From Bacillota bacterium (GTDB lineage Bacteria; Bacillota; Clostridia; Clostridiales; Clostridiaceae), in contig JAFADP010000035.1 of the NCBI GenBank assembly GCA_023424785.1, positions 1 through 26,216 of the forward strand: DNA of 26,216 nucleotides. The letters are read 5' to 3'. Positions 14,806 to 23,286 of the stretch are shown piece after piece. Below the pieces are notes generated by a model. The model saw only the letters and a list, made by a program, of their open reading frames with translations, searched no databases and was not told where the DNA came from. Within the stretch, counting starts at the first letter, position 1. Each line of letters starts with the position of its first letter. The translations under genes and the position numbers were made by a program.

Positions 14806-14835
14806 TTGGGATATATTAAGAATTTATGATATTAT
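14806..14835 (+). promoter_or_regulatory. Probable promoter of radA-disA
   Basis: TTGGGA (14806-14811) and TATTAT (14830-14835) are 18 bases apart, with TGA before the -10 as an extended element. The radA ATG is 40 bases downstream. Confidence 0.5.
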
Positions 14836-14874
14836 ATAAGTTAGGATAAATATACATACAAAAAGAGGAGTTTT

Positions 14875-16242
14875 ATGGGAAAGATTAAATCTATTTTTAC
14901 ATGTCAACAATGTGGTTATGAATCACCTAGGTGGTTAGGGCGCTGTCCTTCATGTAGTGCTTGGAATACTTTCACTGAAGAGATAAAAGATAATTCTGAT
15001 AATATAAAAAATAGAATAAAAAGTGCTATACTACCTGAGAATTCACCTAAGAGCATAGGTGATATAAAATCTGGTGATAAAGAGAGAATGAAAACTAATA
15101 TAGTTGAACTAGATAGAGTTCTAGGTGGAGGAATAGTTAAAGGATCATTAACATTAATATCAGGTGACCCTGGTATAGGTAAGTCTACATTATTGCTTCA
15201 AACAGCTCATAATATTTCAAATAATTATGGAAGAGTATTATATGTATCTGGAGAAGAATCTGAAGAACAGATTAAAATCAGAGGGGATAGATTAAATGTT
15301 AATGCTAAAGATTTATATGTAGTATCAGAAACAAATTTAGATGCAATAGAAGTATATATAGAAGATCTAAAACCAGCATTTGTAATAATAGATTCAATTC
15401 AAACTATTTATAAAGAAGGAGTTACATCTGCTCCTGGAAGCGTATCTCAAGTTAGAGAATGCTCAAATCATATTATGAGAATAGGAAAAGGAAAAAATAT
15501 TTCCTTTTTCATAGTTGCTCATGTAACTAAACAAGGCGAATTGGCAGGTCCTAGAGTTTTAGAACATATGGTAGATACAGTTTTGTATTTCCAAGGGGAA
15601 AGAACAGAGGATTTTAGAATATTAAGAACAATAAAAAATCGTTTTGGTACTACAAGTGAAATTGGAGTTTTTGAGATGAGAGAGGATGGATTAAAGGAAA
15701 TTTATGATCCATCAAGAATATTCTTAGAAGATACAGATTTTAATCAAGAAGGCTCAGTAGTAATTGGTATAATGGAAGGTAGTAGACCTATATTAGTTGA
15801 AATACAAGCATTAGTAAGCGAAACAAATGCAGCTATACCAAGAAGAACAGCAATAGGTATAGATAATCAGAGATTAAGTTTGATTTTAGCTGTTTTAGAG
15901 AAGAAACTAAAAATATCATTTTTTAATCAAGATGTTTATGTAAATGTAGTAGGAGGTCTAAATATAGATGGGACTACAGCAGATTTAGGATTAGCTCTTG
16001 CATTAATATCAAGTAGAAAAAATAAAAGTTTTAAGTTGCCTAAAATAATGATAATTGGTGAAGTAGGGTTAACAGGAGAAATTAGACCAATAAATTCAGG
16101 AGATAGAATAGTAAAAGAAGCTGAAAAAATGGGTTTTGAGTATGCTATTGTACCATTTAGAAATGTTGAGAAGGTTAATAATAAGGGGATAAAGGTAATC
16201 GGAGTTAATAATTTAAGAGAAGTTATAAACAAGATTTTTTAG
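14875..16242 (+). CDS. radA: DNA repair protein RadA
   Basis: RadA (Sms) is a RecA-like hexameric helicase that drives branch migration during recombinational repair. The 455-aa protein has the N-terminal four-Cys zinc finger (Cys10, 13, 24, 27), Walker A GDPGIGKS at 97-104, the family-specific KNRFG at 254-258, and a C-terminal Lon-protease-like domain (about 280-455) that lacks proteolytic function in the family. GAGGAG precedes the ATG at 14875. disA follows after 15 bases. The radA-disA pairing is the same as in Bacillus, where both act on the DNA-integrity checkpoint, and RadA is reported to modulate DisA. Confidence 0.97.
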   Translation: MGKIKSIFTCQQCGYESPRWLGRCPSCSAWNTFTEEIKDNSDNIKNRIKSAILPENSPKSIGDIKSGDKERMKTNIVELDRVLGGGIVKGSLTLISGDPGIGKSTLLLQTAHNISNNYGRVLYVSGEESEEQIKIRGDRLNVNAKDLYVVSETNLDAIEVYIEDLKPAFVIIDSIQTIYKEGVTSAPGSVSQVRECSNHIMRIGKGKNISFFIVAHVTKQGELAGPRVLEHMVDTVLYFQGERTEDFRILRTIKNRFGTTSEIGVFEMREDGLKEIYDPSRIFLEDTDFNQEGSVVIGIMEGSRPILVEIQALVSETNAAIPRRTAIGIDNQRLSLILAVLEKKLKISFFNQDVYVNVVGGLNIDGTTADLGLALALISSRKNKSFKLPKIMIIGEVGLTGEIRPINSGDRIVKEAEKMGFEYAIVPFRNVEKVNNKGIKVIGVNNLREVINKIF

Positions 16243-16257
16243 AAGGTGTGTGGTTAG

Positions 16258-17340
16258 ATGAGAATAGAGAAAGATTTAGAACTTAAACGAATATTAAAAT
16301 CTATGTGTCCTGGAACCGCTTTAAGAGAAGGATTAGAAAATATATTAAGAGCAAAGACAGGTGGACTTATTGTAATTGGTGATAATGAAAAAGTAATGAA
16401 TTTAGTAGATGGTGGGTTTACTATTAATTCAGATTATACTCCAGCATATATATATGAATTAGCTAAAATGGATGGAGCTATAATAGTAAGTGAAGATTTA
16501 AAGAAAATCGTTCGTGCAAATGCTCAACTTATACCAAATACATCTACACCTACTTTTGAAACTGGAACAAGACACAGAACTGCACAAAGAGTTGCAAAGC
16601 AAACAGATGGTGTTGTAATTGCAATTTCTCAAAGAAGAAATATGATTACTGTTTATAAAGGTGATATAAAATATGTCTTAAGAGATAGTAGTGTTATTTT
16701 AAGTAAGGCAAATCAAGCTATTCAAACCCTAGAGAAATATGTATCTGTTTTGGGAAGAGTAGTAAACAACTTAAATTCATTAGAGTTTCAAGATATAGCT
16801 ACTGTTATGGATGTAGCAACTGCAATTCAAAGAACAGAAATGGTAATGAGAATTGTAGAAGAAATAAATATATATATTTTAGAGCTTGGAAATGAAGGAA
16901 GACTTATTTCTATGCAGCTTGAGGAATTAGTTAGACATATTGAAAGAGATGGTGTATTAATTATAAAAGATTATAAGAATAAAAAGGCAAAAGCAAATGA
17001 TATATATAAAGAAATTCAAAAGCTATCTCAAACAGAATTATTAGATTTAGAGGTAATAGCAAAGGTTATTGGATATAGTGGTATGCCTTTAGGAGATACA
17101 TTTATTACACCAAAAGGATATAGGATGTTAAGTAAAGTTCCAAGAATACCATCTACGGTAATGGAAAACCTAGTTAAGAACTTTAAAAATTTCAATAATA
17201 TAGTCAAAGCAGATATTGATGCTTTAGATACAGTAGAAGGTATCGGTGAAACAAGAGCTAAGGCAATAAAGAATGGATTAAGAAGAATAAGAGATCAGAT
17301 ATTTTTACAAAATGATTATACAGATAAAGGAATGCTATAA
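16258..17340 (+). CDS. disA: DNA integrity scanning protein, diadenylate cyclase DisA
   Basis: DisA is an octameric enzyme that condenses two ATP into cyclic-di-AMP while scanning DNA; branched DNA stops synthesis and delays sporulation. At 360 aa it is normal. The DAC domain holds DGA at 72-74 and RHRTA at 105-109, the two signature motifs of the active site. A helical spine follows, and a helix-hairpin-helix DNA-binding domain near the C terminus shows VEGIGETRAKAIKNGL (about 322-337). AGAAGGTG lies upstream of the ATG. The product's receptor DarA is encoded at 4530. A hairpin follows the stop and a gene on the opposite strand interrupts the Bacillus-like order before yacL. Confidence 0.97.
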   Translation: MRIEKDLELKRILKSMCPGTALREGLENILRAKTGGLIVIGDNEKVMNLVDGGFTINSDYTPAYIYELAKMDGAIIVSEDLKKIVRANAQLIPNTSTPTFETGTRHRTAQRVAKQTDGVVIAISQRRNMITVYKGDIKYVLRDSSVILSKANQAIQTLEKYVSVLGRVVNNLNSLEFQDIATVMDVATAIQRTEMVMRIVEEINIYILELGNEGRLISMQLEELVRHIERDGVLIIKDYKNKKAKANDIYKEIQKLSQTELLDLEVIAKVIGYSGMPLGDTFITPKGYRMLSKVPRIPSTVMENLVKNFKNFNNIVKADIDALDTVEGIGETRAKAIKNGLRRIRDQIFLQNDYTDKGML

Positions 17341-17342
17341 AT

Positions 17343-17369
17343 AATAGGAGCTAGTATATAGCTCCTATT
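17343..17369. terminator. Terminator between disA and the opposing gene
   Basis: AATAGGAGCTA (17343-17353) pairs perfectly with TAGCTCCTATT (17359-17369) around a 5-base loop. The T tail is short on both strands, so it probably serves both converging genes with moderate efficiency. Confidence 0.75.
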
Positions 17370-17375
17370 TAATTT

Positions 17376-17771
17376 CTATCTAAAGGTAAATTTTCCGAGA
17401 GTATTAATTTTATCATTTTCTTTAATAAGAATATCATAAAGACTTATATCTAAAGCATTACATAAAGAGGTAAGATAAAAAAGATTATTTCCCATTTCTC
17501 TTTCGATAACTTCACGACAATTATCACAAAGTTGACCATTTAGGTGATTACTTAAAGAATTACATAAGTTATCTATAGAGTCGTCATTAGATATATTCTG
17601 TTTAGAAGCATCAATTTTAATACAACCACAACTTGTAACAGATTTGGCAATAGCTCTATTTACTCTTGAATTGGATTCAGAATACTTTGTAATGATGTCA
17701 AGAATACTTCTATGTCTTAATAATGATTGATTCACAGAATCTTGAAAATTATCAAAAATAATATCTTTCAT
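17376..17771 (-). CDS. Conserved clostridial protein with MazG-like C-terminal helix and Cys pairs
   Basis: I do not know a named function. The 131-aa protein is mostly helical, cytoplasmic and has six Cys: a CGC at 48-50, Cys70, a CDNC at 82-85 and Cys104. The part from 86 to 117 (REVIEREMGNNLFYL ... LDISLYDIL) resembles the all-alpha NTP pyrophosphatase helix EE-x-GD-x-LFYL of MazG-like proteins, but Asn95 stands where the metal-binding Asp would be. CGC and CxxC could bind zinc or an iron-sulfur cluster. AAGGAG precedes the ATG at 17771 and a consensus promoter lies 43 bases upstream, so it is well expressed and separate from the radA-disA and yacL units on the other strand. The MazG relation is an inference from pattern. 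Confidence 0.85.
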   Translation of the reverse strand: MKDIIFDNFQDSVNQSLLRHRSILDIITKYSESNSRVNRAIAKSVTSCGCIKIDASKQNISNDDSIDNLCNSLSNHLNGQLCDNCREVIEREMGNNLFYLTSLCNALDISLYDILIKENDKINTLGKFTFR

Positions 17772-17813
17772 AATAGGAACTCCTTTCCGTTTACTAAGTA
17801 CTACATTACAATA

Positions 17814-17843
17814 ATTATAGTTTTAAACTTACAAAAATGTCAA
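17814..17843 (-). promoter_or_regulatory. Consensus sigma-A promoter for the 17376-17771 gene
   Basis: On the minus strand TTGACA (17843 down to 17838) and TATAAT (17819 down to 17814) are both perfect and lie 18 bases apart. This is one of only two promoters in the window with perfect -35 and -10 boxes. Confidence 0.8.
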
Positions 17844-17948
17844 TACAAGTTAAAATTTCTTTAGATATCTATAAAAGTATAATAGACAATAAGTATAGAA
17901 TTTCATAGGGGGACTAAATAAAATTTAATACTTATCTAAAAATGGCTA

Positions 17949-17957
17949 TGATATAAT
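17949..17957 (+). promoter_or_regulatory. Possible extended -10 promoter for the PIN/TRAM gene
   Basis: TGA followed by TATAAT (17952-17957) lies 79 bases before the start at 18036. Another TATAAT is at 17878-17883. Neither has a good -35, so the choice is uncertain; the gap otherwise shows nothing but AT-rich sequence. Confidence 0.35.
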
Positions 17958-18035
17958 AAAATATATTCTAAATAAATATAAAATAGTAGAATTGACTTAA
18001 TGAAAAAAGGTTATAATTTAATAGGAGGTGAAAAA

Positions 18036-19136
18036 ATGGTAAAAAGGCTATTAAAAAGTATATTTGTTTTAATTGGCATTACTATAGGCTATATAATTAG
18101 CGAATTAATTTTAGATTTTGCCATAGCTCAAAATATTAAACAATTATCATCAACTGTAGTTTCAGTATCATTAACAGTTATTATTTCACTACTATTTGGA
18201 ATCATTTTTTATATTATTTCTCCTAAAATATATAAAGGAATTATGAATACAGTAGATTATATAGAAAAAAATATTCAAAAATTAACTGTAGGTGAAATTA
18301 TATATGGATCTATAGGGGCTTTAGTAGCACTAACAATTGTTAGTTTAGCAACTAGACCCTTAATTGATTTTAATAGATATTTAGGACCATTAGCAGTTAT
18401 GGTTATTAACATAATAGCTGCTCTTATAGGAATTAATATAATGATTAAAAAAAGAGAAGATATTAATACTATATTGTTAAACTTAAAAAAATCTAATATT
18501 GGTAAGGAAAGAAAAAGTAAGAGCGGAGCATCAGAAAATGTTTATCCAAAGATATTAGATACATCTGTAATAATAGATGGAAGAATATTTGATATATGTA
18601 AAACAGGATTTATTGAAGGACCATTAATAATACCTAATTTTGTTTTAGATGAATTAAGACATATATCTGATTCTACTGATGGATTAAAAAGAGTAAGAGG
18701 ACGAAGAGGTTTAGATATCTTAAATAAGATACAAAAAGAGCTTCCAATAGAAACTCAAATTTGGGAAGGTGATTTTCCTGAAATTTTAGAAGTAGATAGC
18801 AAGTTGTTAAAACTTACACAAAAGTTAAATGGAAAAGTAATAACAAATGATTATAATTTAAATAAAGTTGCAGAAGTTCAAGGGGTTTCTGTACTTAATA
18901 TTAATGAATTATCAAATGCCATTAAGCCTGTTGTAGTATCAGGGGAAGAGATGATAGTTGAAGTTGTTAAGGATGGTAAAGAAGCAAGTCAAGGAGTTGC
19001 ATATTTAGATGATGGAACTATGATTGTTATAGAAGATGGAAAAAGATTTGTTGGAAAGAAAATAACAGTTACAGTAACATCTGTTCTTCAAACAGCAGCA
19101 GGAAGAATGATTTTTGCAAAAGCTAATGATAATTAA
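18036..19136 (+). CDS. YacL-type membrane protein with PIN and TRAM domains
   Basis: This is the conserved neighbour of disA and ispD in Firmicutes (YacL in Bacillus), function not established. From ATG 18036 (AGGAGG 7 bases upstream; an earlier ATG at 18000 has no site) it is 366 aa. Four hydrophobic segments lie at roughly 6-26, 35-63, 84-105 and 112-136. A PIN nuclease-like domain begins at ILDTSVIIDGR with the acidic Asp175, and continues with LDELRHI and VITNDYNL, which contain the other expected acidic residues. The last 60 residues are a TRAM domain, a small RNA-binding beta barrel. A membrane-anchored RNase is the natural inference. ispD begins 16 bases after the stop. Confidence 0.9.
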   Translation: MVKRLLKSIFVLIGITIGYIISELILDFAIAQNIKQLSSTVVSVSLTVIISLLFGIIFYIISPKIYKGIMNTVDYIEKNIQKLTVGEIIYGSIGALVALTIVSLATRPLIDFNRYLGPLAVMVINIIAALIGINIMIKKREDINTILLNLKKSNIGKERKSKSGASENVYPKILDTSVIIDGRIFDICKTGFIEGPLIIPNFVLDELRHISDSTDGLKRVRGRRGLDILNKIQKELPIETQIWEGDFPEILEVDSKLLKLTQKLNGKVITNDYNLNKVAEVQGVSVLNINELSNAIKPVVVSGEEMIVEVVKDGKEASQGVAYLDDGTMIVIEDGKRFVGKKITVTVTSVLQTAAGRMIFAKANDN

Positions 19137-19152
19137 AGGAGAGGAACAATAA

Positions 19153-19824
19153 ATGGTTTCTGCAATAATATTAGCAGGTGGTAGAGGTAAAAGAATGGGG
19201 GCAGGAATAAGTAAGCAGTTTATTCTTGTAAAAGGTAAGCCTATTCTATATTACACTCTTGAAAGATTTATAAATTGTAAATTAATAGATGAAATAATAC
19301 TTGTATTACCTAAAGATGAAATTGAATATTGTAAAAAAGAAGTAATTAATAAATATTCATTAAAAGTAGATAAAATAATAGAGGGTGGAAAAGAACGTCA
19401 AGATTCTGTATTTAATGGATTAAAGTCAGTAAATGATTCAAATATAGTTTTAATCCATGATGGTGCTAGACCATTTGTATCTAAAGAAATTATAGAAAAT
19501 GGAATAAAGTATGCAAAACAATATGGTGCTGCAGCACCAGGAGTAATGCCTAAAGATACTATAAAAATAAGAGATGAAAATGGATTTTCTTTAGAAACTT
19601 TAGATAGAAGCAAATTAATATCAATTCAAACACCTCAGATTTTTAAGAAGGATATTATAATATCTTGTCATAAAAAAATTAAAGAGGAGAATATTGCTGT
19701 GACAGATGATACTATGGTTGTTGAACATTATGGACACAGAGTATATTTATATGATGGTGAGTATACAAATATAAAAGTTACTACTCCAGAAGACCTTATA
19801 TTATGTGAGTATTTAGTTCAATAA
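19153..19824 (+). CDS. ispD: 2-C-methyl-D-erythritol 4-phosphate cytidylyltransferase
   Basis: IspD couples MEP to CTP, giving CDP-ME, in the MEP route to isoprenoids. The 223-aa protein opens with the nucleotide-binding loop AIILAGGRGKRMG and then KQF at 21-23; DGARPFVS starts at 103, and VTDDTMVVE provides the region that binds the substrate phosphate. AAGGAGAGG precedes the ATG. In Bacillus ispF follows directly; here it is absent and the next unit is a T-box with proS, so ispF must be elsewhere. TarI-type ribitol cytidylyltransferases are the main alternative, but context and length favour IspD. Confidence 0.92.
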   Translation: MVSAIILAGGRGKRMGAGISKQFILVKGKPILYYTLERFINCKLIDEIILVLPKDEIEYCKKEVINKYSLKVDKIIEGGKERQDSVFNGLKSVNDSNIVLIHDGARPFVSKEIIENGIKYAKQYGAAAPGVMPKDTIKIRDENGFSLETLDRSKLISIQTPQIFKKDIIISCHKKIKEENIAVTDDTMVVEHYGHRVYLYDGEYTNIKVTTPEDLILCEYLVQ

Positions 19825-19831
19825 GAATTTA

Positions 19832-19860
19832 TTGACACAAAATTATTAAAAAGATATAAT
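19832..19860 (+). promoter_or_regulatory. Consensus sigma-A promoter of the proS leader
   Basis: TTGACA (19832-19837), a 17-base spacer and TATAAT (19855-19860) form an ideal promoter. Transcription should begin near 19867, at the start of the T-box leader. Confidence 0.9.
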
Positions 19861-19866
19861 AAAGTT

Positions 19867-20071
19867 GCAAAATTTAAGAGTAAAGCTATGATAAAGATTA
19901 GTAGAAATCGACTTTTCAGAGAGAAAATCCTTGGCTGTAAGATTTTCAATAGATTTTGAACCTGCTTTTGAGCTATAGCAAAACTATCGGTCTAATACCG
20001 TTATCATTATAGAGAACAAATTTAGGTGGTACCGCGATTAATTCGCCCTATTATATTAGGGCGATTTTTTT
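19867..20071 (+). promoter_or_regulatory. T-box riboswitch, proline specifier
   Basis: T-box leaders bind uncharged tRNA and switch from terminator to antiterminator. Stem I shows the usual AGTAGAAAT block (19901), the distal AGAGAG/GGCTG elements, and the specifier region GAACCTGC, where CCT at 19961-19963 is a proline codon. The T-box proper, AGGTGGTACCGCGA, is at 20024-20037. The terminator is TCGCCCTA (20043-20050) with TAGGGCGA (20057-20064) followed by seven T residues. The proline codon agrees with the gene downstream. Confidence 0.95.
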
Positions 20072-20109
20072 ATAGAGATTTTTAAAAAGATTATGGAGGA
20101 ATAACAATT

Positions 20110-21825
20110 ATGAAAATGTCAAATATGTTAGTATTAACATTAAGAGAAGTTCCAGCAGAAGCTGAAATAGCAAGTCATAAACTTATGTTAAGATCAGGAA
20201 TGATGAGAAAGATGGCATCAGGAATTTATAATTATATGCCATTAGGTTTAAAAGCTTTAAAGAAAGTAGAAGATATAGTAAGAGAAGAAATGAATAAAGC
20301 AGGAGCACAAGAATTTTTAGCATCTGCAATACTTCCAGCTGAATTATGGCAAGAATCAGGAAGATGGGATGTATATGGAGATGAAATGTTCAGATTAAAA
20401 GATAGAAACTCTAGAGATTTTTGTCTTGGACCAACTCATGAAGAAGTATTTACAGACATAGCTAGAAATGAAATTAAGTCATATAAGCAATTACCTGTAA
20501 ATCTTTATCAAATTCAAACTAAATACAGAGATGAAAGAAGACCTCGTTTTGGTGTAATGAGAAGTAGAGAATTTGTAATGAAGGATGCGTATAGTTTTGA
20601 TAAGGATCAAGCAGGCTTAGATTTATCATATGATAAAATGCATGATGCATATGTAAAGATATTTAATAGATGCGGTTTAGATGCAAAATGTGTAGCAGCA
20701 GATTCAGGAGCAATTGGAGGATCAAATTCAGCAGAATTTATGGTTAAGTCTGAAGTTGGAGAAGATGATGTAGTATTCTGTACATGTTGTGATTATGCAG
20801 CTAATATAGAAAAAGCTCCATGTACTGCAGAGGAAAATGAAAAAGAAGAATTAAAAGAAGCTAAAAAGGTTGAAACACCAAATATAAAAACAATAGAAGA
20901 TTTAGTTAAATTCTTTAATACTACAGAAAAGAATTTTGTAAAAACATTAATATTTAATGTAGATGGAAAAATCGTTGCTGTATTAGTTAGAGGAGATAGA
21001 GAAGTAAATGAAGTTAAGGTTACTAATGCTTTAGGAGGAGCTATTAAATTTGATATGGCATCACCAGAAGAAGTATTTAATGCAACTTCAGCACAAGTAG
21101 GTTTTGCAGGACCAATAGGAATAAAAGTAGATGAATTGTTAGTAGATGAAGAAGTAACAATGATGTATAATTTTATTGTTGGAGCTAATGAAACAGGATT
21201 CCATATTGAAAATGTAAACTATGGAAGAGACTTTGAAGGTAAGGTAGGAGACTTTAGAAATATAACAGCTGGCGAAAAATGCCCAGTTTGTGGTGGAGAA
21301 GTAACAATATCTAGAGGTACAGAAGTAGGACACATATTTAAGCTTGGAACAAAATATTCTCAAGCTATGAATGCAAACTTTATAGATGAAGATGGTAAAG
21401 AAAAGCCATTCTTAATGGGATGCTACGGTATAGGAGTAACTAGAACACTTGCATCAATAATAGAACAACATAATGATGAAAATGGTATAATATGGCCACT
21501 TTCTGTAGCACCATACCATGTTTCAGTAGTGCCTGTAAATGTAAAAGATGAAGAACAAATGAGAATAGCAGAAGAAATATACACTAAGCTTAAAGATATG
21601 GGTGTTGAAGTTTTAATAGATGATAGAAATGAAAGAGCCGGTGTTAAATTCAAGGACTCAGAACTAATGGGTATTCCAATGAGAGTTACAGTAGGTAAAA
21701 AAATAAACGAAGGAATAGTTGAATTTAAGTTAAGAGCTGGTGGAGAAAATGAGCTAGTTAAAATAGAAGATGTGTGTAGCAGAGTAGAAGTGGAATTTGA
21801 TAAAAATAACCTAAAAATAAAATAA
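20110..21825 (+). CDS. proS: Prolyl-tRNA synthetase (bacterial type with editing insert)
   Basis: ProRS charges tRNA-Pro. The 571-aa length indicates the bacterial form with an INS editing domain (roughly residues 225-400) between class II motifs 2 and 3; the shorter archaeal-like form lacks it. Motif 2 includes TKYRDERRPRFGVMRSREF, and motif 3 GCYGIGVTR begins at 437. The C-terminal anticodon-binding domain follows from about 470. GGAGGA stands 9 bases before the ATG. Expression is governed by the proline T-box just upstream. cysS begins 16 bases after the stop, so both synthetases share this control. Confidence 0.97.
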   Translation: MKMSNMLVLTLREVPAEAEIASHKLMLRSGMMRKMASGIYNYMPLGLKALKKVEDIVREEMNKAGAQEFLASAILPAELWQESGRWDVYGDEMFRLKDRNSRDFCLGPTHEEVFTDIARNEIKSYKQLPVNLYQIQTKYRDERRPRFGVMRSREFVMKDAYSFDKDQAGLDLSYDKMHDAYVKIFNRCGLDAKCVAADSGAIGGSNSAEFMVKSEVGEDDVVFCTCCDYAANIEKAPCTAEENEKEELKEAKKVETPNIKTIEDLVKFFNTTEKNFVKTLIFNVDGKIVAVLVRGDREVNEVKVTNALGGAIKFDMASPEEVFNATSAQVGFAGPIGIKVDELLVDEEVTMMYNFIVGANETGFHIENVNYGRDFEGKVGDFRNITAGEKCPVCGGEVTISRGTEVGHIFKLGTKYSQAMNANFIDEDGKEKPFLMGCYGIGVTRTLASIIEQHNDENGIIWPLSVAPYHVSVVPVNVKDEEQMRIAEEIYTKLKDMGVEVLIDDRNERAGVKFKDSELMGIPMRVTVGKKINEGIVEFKLRAGGENELVKIEDVCSRVEVEFDKNNLKIK

Positions 21826-21841
21826 TTTAGGAGGGATAATA

Positions 21842-23242
21842 ATGAAGCTATATAATACTCTTACTAGAAAGAAAGAAGAATTTGTACCAATAGTTCCAGG
21901 AGAAGTAAGTATGTATGTATGTGGACCAACAGTATACAACTTCTTCCATATAGGAAATGGTAGAACATTCATAGTTTTTGATACTATAAGAAGATATTTT
22001 GAATATAGAGGGTATAAGGTTAACTTTGTTCAAAACTTTACTGATATAGATGATAAGATGATAAAAAAAGCTAACGAAGAAAATACAACAGTAAAGGAAA
22101 TTGGAGATAAATATATAAAAGAATATTATACTGATGCAGATGCTCTTAATATAGAAAGAGCAACAGTAAATCCAAGAGCAACAGAGTTTATAGATGATAT
22201 AATAGAGTTTGTATCTGCTCTTATTGATAAAGGTTATGCATATGAAGTAGATGGAGATGTATACTTCAGAACAAAGAAATTTGATGGATATGGAAAATTA
22301 TCTGGAAAGAATATTGAAGATCTACAAGCAGGTGCTAGAATTAGTGTAGATGAAAGAAAAGAAGATCCTATGGATTTTGCAATTTGGAAAGCTCAAAAGC
22401 CAGGTGAACCTGCTTGGGAATGTCCTTGGGGAATGGGAAGACCAGGATGGCATATAGAATGTTCATGTATGGCAAAGAAGTTACTTGGAGAAACTATAGA
22501 TATTCATGCAGGTGGTATGGACTTGGCATTCCCACACCATGAAAATGAAGTTGCTCAAAGTGAAGCGTTAACAGGAAAGACATTTGCTAACTATTGGATG
22601 CACTCAGCATTTGTTAATGTTAATAATGAAAAAATGTCTAAATCATTAAACAACTTCTTTACAGCAAGAGAAATACTAGAAAAGTATGATGCAGATGTTA
22701 TAAGATTCTTAATGCTATCAGGTCACTATAGAATTCAAATTAACTTTAGTCAAGAGCTTTTAGAGTCAGCAAAATCTTCTGTAGATAGACTTTATAATGC
22801 AATAGGAAACTTAGAAAATCTAGAAGATGAAGTGACTAGAGAAGAAATGAATGAAGATGAAGTTAATTATTTTGAATCTTTAAATAAATATAGAGAGAAA
22901 TTTATTGAAAAAATGGATGATGATTTTAATACTGCAGATGCTATAACTGTACTATTTGAATTATCTAAGGATTTAAATACTAATGTAACTATAAATTCAT
23001 CAAAAGAATTAGTTATTAGTTCATTAAAATTATTAAGAGAACTTGGAAATCCTCTTGGAATATTACAAAAATCCACTAAGGCAAGTATAGAATCTGAAAT
23101 AGAAGATTTAATTGAACAAAGACAAGAAGCAAGAAAAAATAGAGATTTTGCTTTAGCTGATAAAATAAGAGATGATTTAAAGGTTAGAGGAATAGTTCTT
23201 GAAGATACTCCTCAAGGTGTAAGATGGAAAAAAATTAATTAA
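21842..23242 (+). CDS. cysS: Cysteinyl-tRNA synthetase
   Basis: CysRS charges tRNA-Cys and uses a zinc ion to select cysteine. The 466-aa class I enzyme has Cys27 in CGPTVYN, the HIGN form of the HIGH motif at 36-39 (normal for Firmicute CysRS), the zinc-site segments WHIECSCMA and FPHHENE, and KMSKS at 264-268. The C-terminal helical part ends with the anticodon-binding IEQRQEARKNRDFALADKIRDDL. AGGAGGG precedes the ATG. It lies behind proS and ahead of mrnC, with a terminator hairpin directly after the stop. Confidence 0.97.
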   Translation: MKLYNTLTRKKEEFVPIVPGEVSMYVCGPTVYNFFHIGNGRTFIVFDTIRRYFEYRGYKVNFVQNFTDIDDKMIKKANEENTTVKEIGDKYIKEYYTDADALNIERATVNPRATEFIDDIIEFVSALIDKGYAYEVDGDVYFRTKKFDGYGKLSGKNIEDLQAGARISVDERKEDPMDFAIWKAQKPGEPAWECPWGMGRPGWHIECSCMAKKLLGETIDIHAGGMDLAFPHHENEVAQSEALTGKTFANYWMHSAFVNVNNEKMSKSLNNFFTAREILEKYDADVIRFLMLSGHYRIQINFSQELLESAKSSVDRLYNAIGNLENLEDEVTREEMNEDEVNYFESLNKYREKFIEKMDDDFNTADAITVLFELSKDLNTNVTINSSKELVISSLKLLRELGNPLGILQKSTKASIESEIEDLIEQRQEARKNRDFALADKIRDDLKVRGIVLEDTPQGVRWKKIN

Positions 23243-23248
23243 TAAATT

Positions 23249-23271
23249 GGCTGCGTTTTGCAGCCTTTTTT
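23249..23271 (+). terminator. Rho-independent terminator between cysS and mrnC
   Basis: GGCTGC (23249-23254) pairs with GCAGCC (23260-23265) around a 5-base loop, followed by six T. It stands just before the ribosome binding site of mrnC, so mrnC-rlmB-rae1 must rely on read-through or a promoter within cysS. Confidence 0.85.
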
Positions 23272-23286
23272 AAAAGGAGAATAGTA

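Noticed and set aside
17992..18017. TTGACT and TATAAT just before the PIN/TRAM gene as its promoter
   Set aside because: The boxes are only 14 bases apart and the start would fall on the ribosome binding site at 18023-18028.
18000..18035. Longer start of the PIN/TRAM protein at 18000
   Set aside because: The AGGAGG at 18023-18028 lies inside that extension and points to ATG 18036, after which a membrane helix begins at once.
21947..21958. HIGN instead of HIGH in CysRS as a damaged active site
   Set aside because: Firmicute CysRS, including that of Bacillus as I remember it, normally has HIGN.
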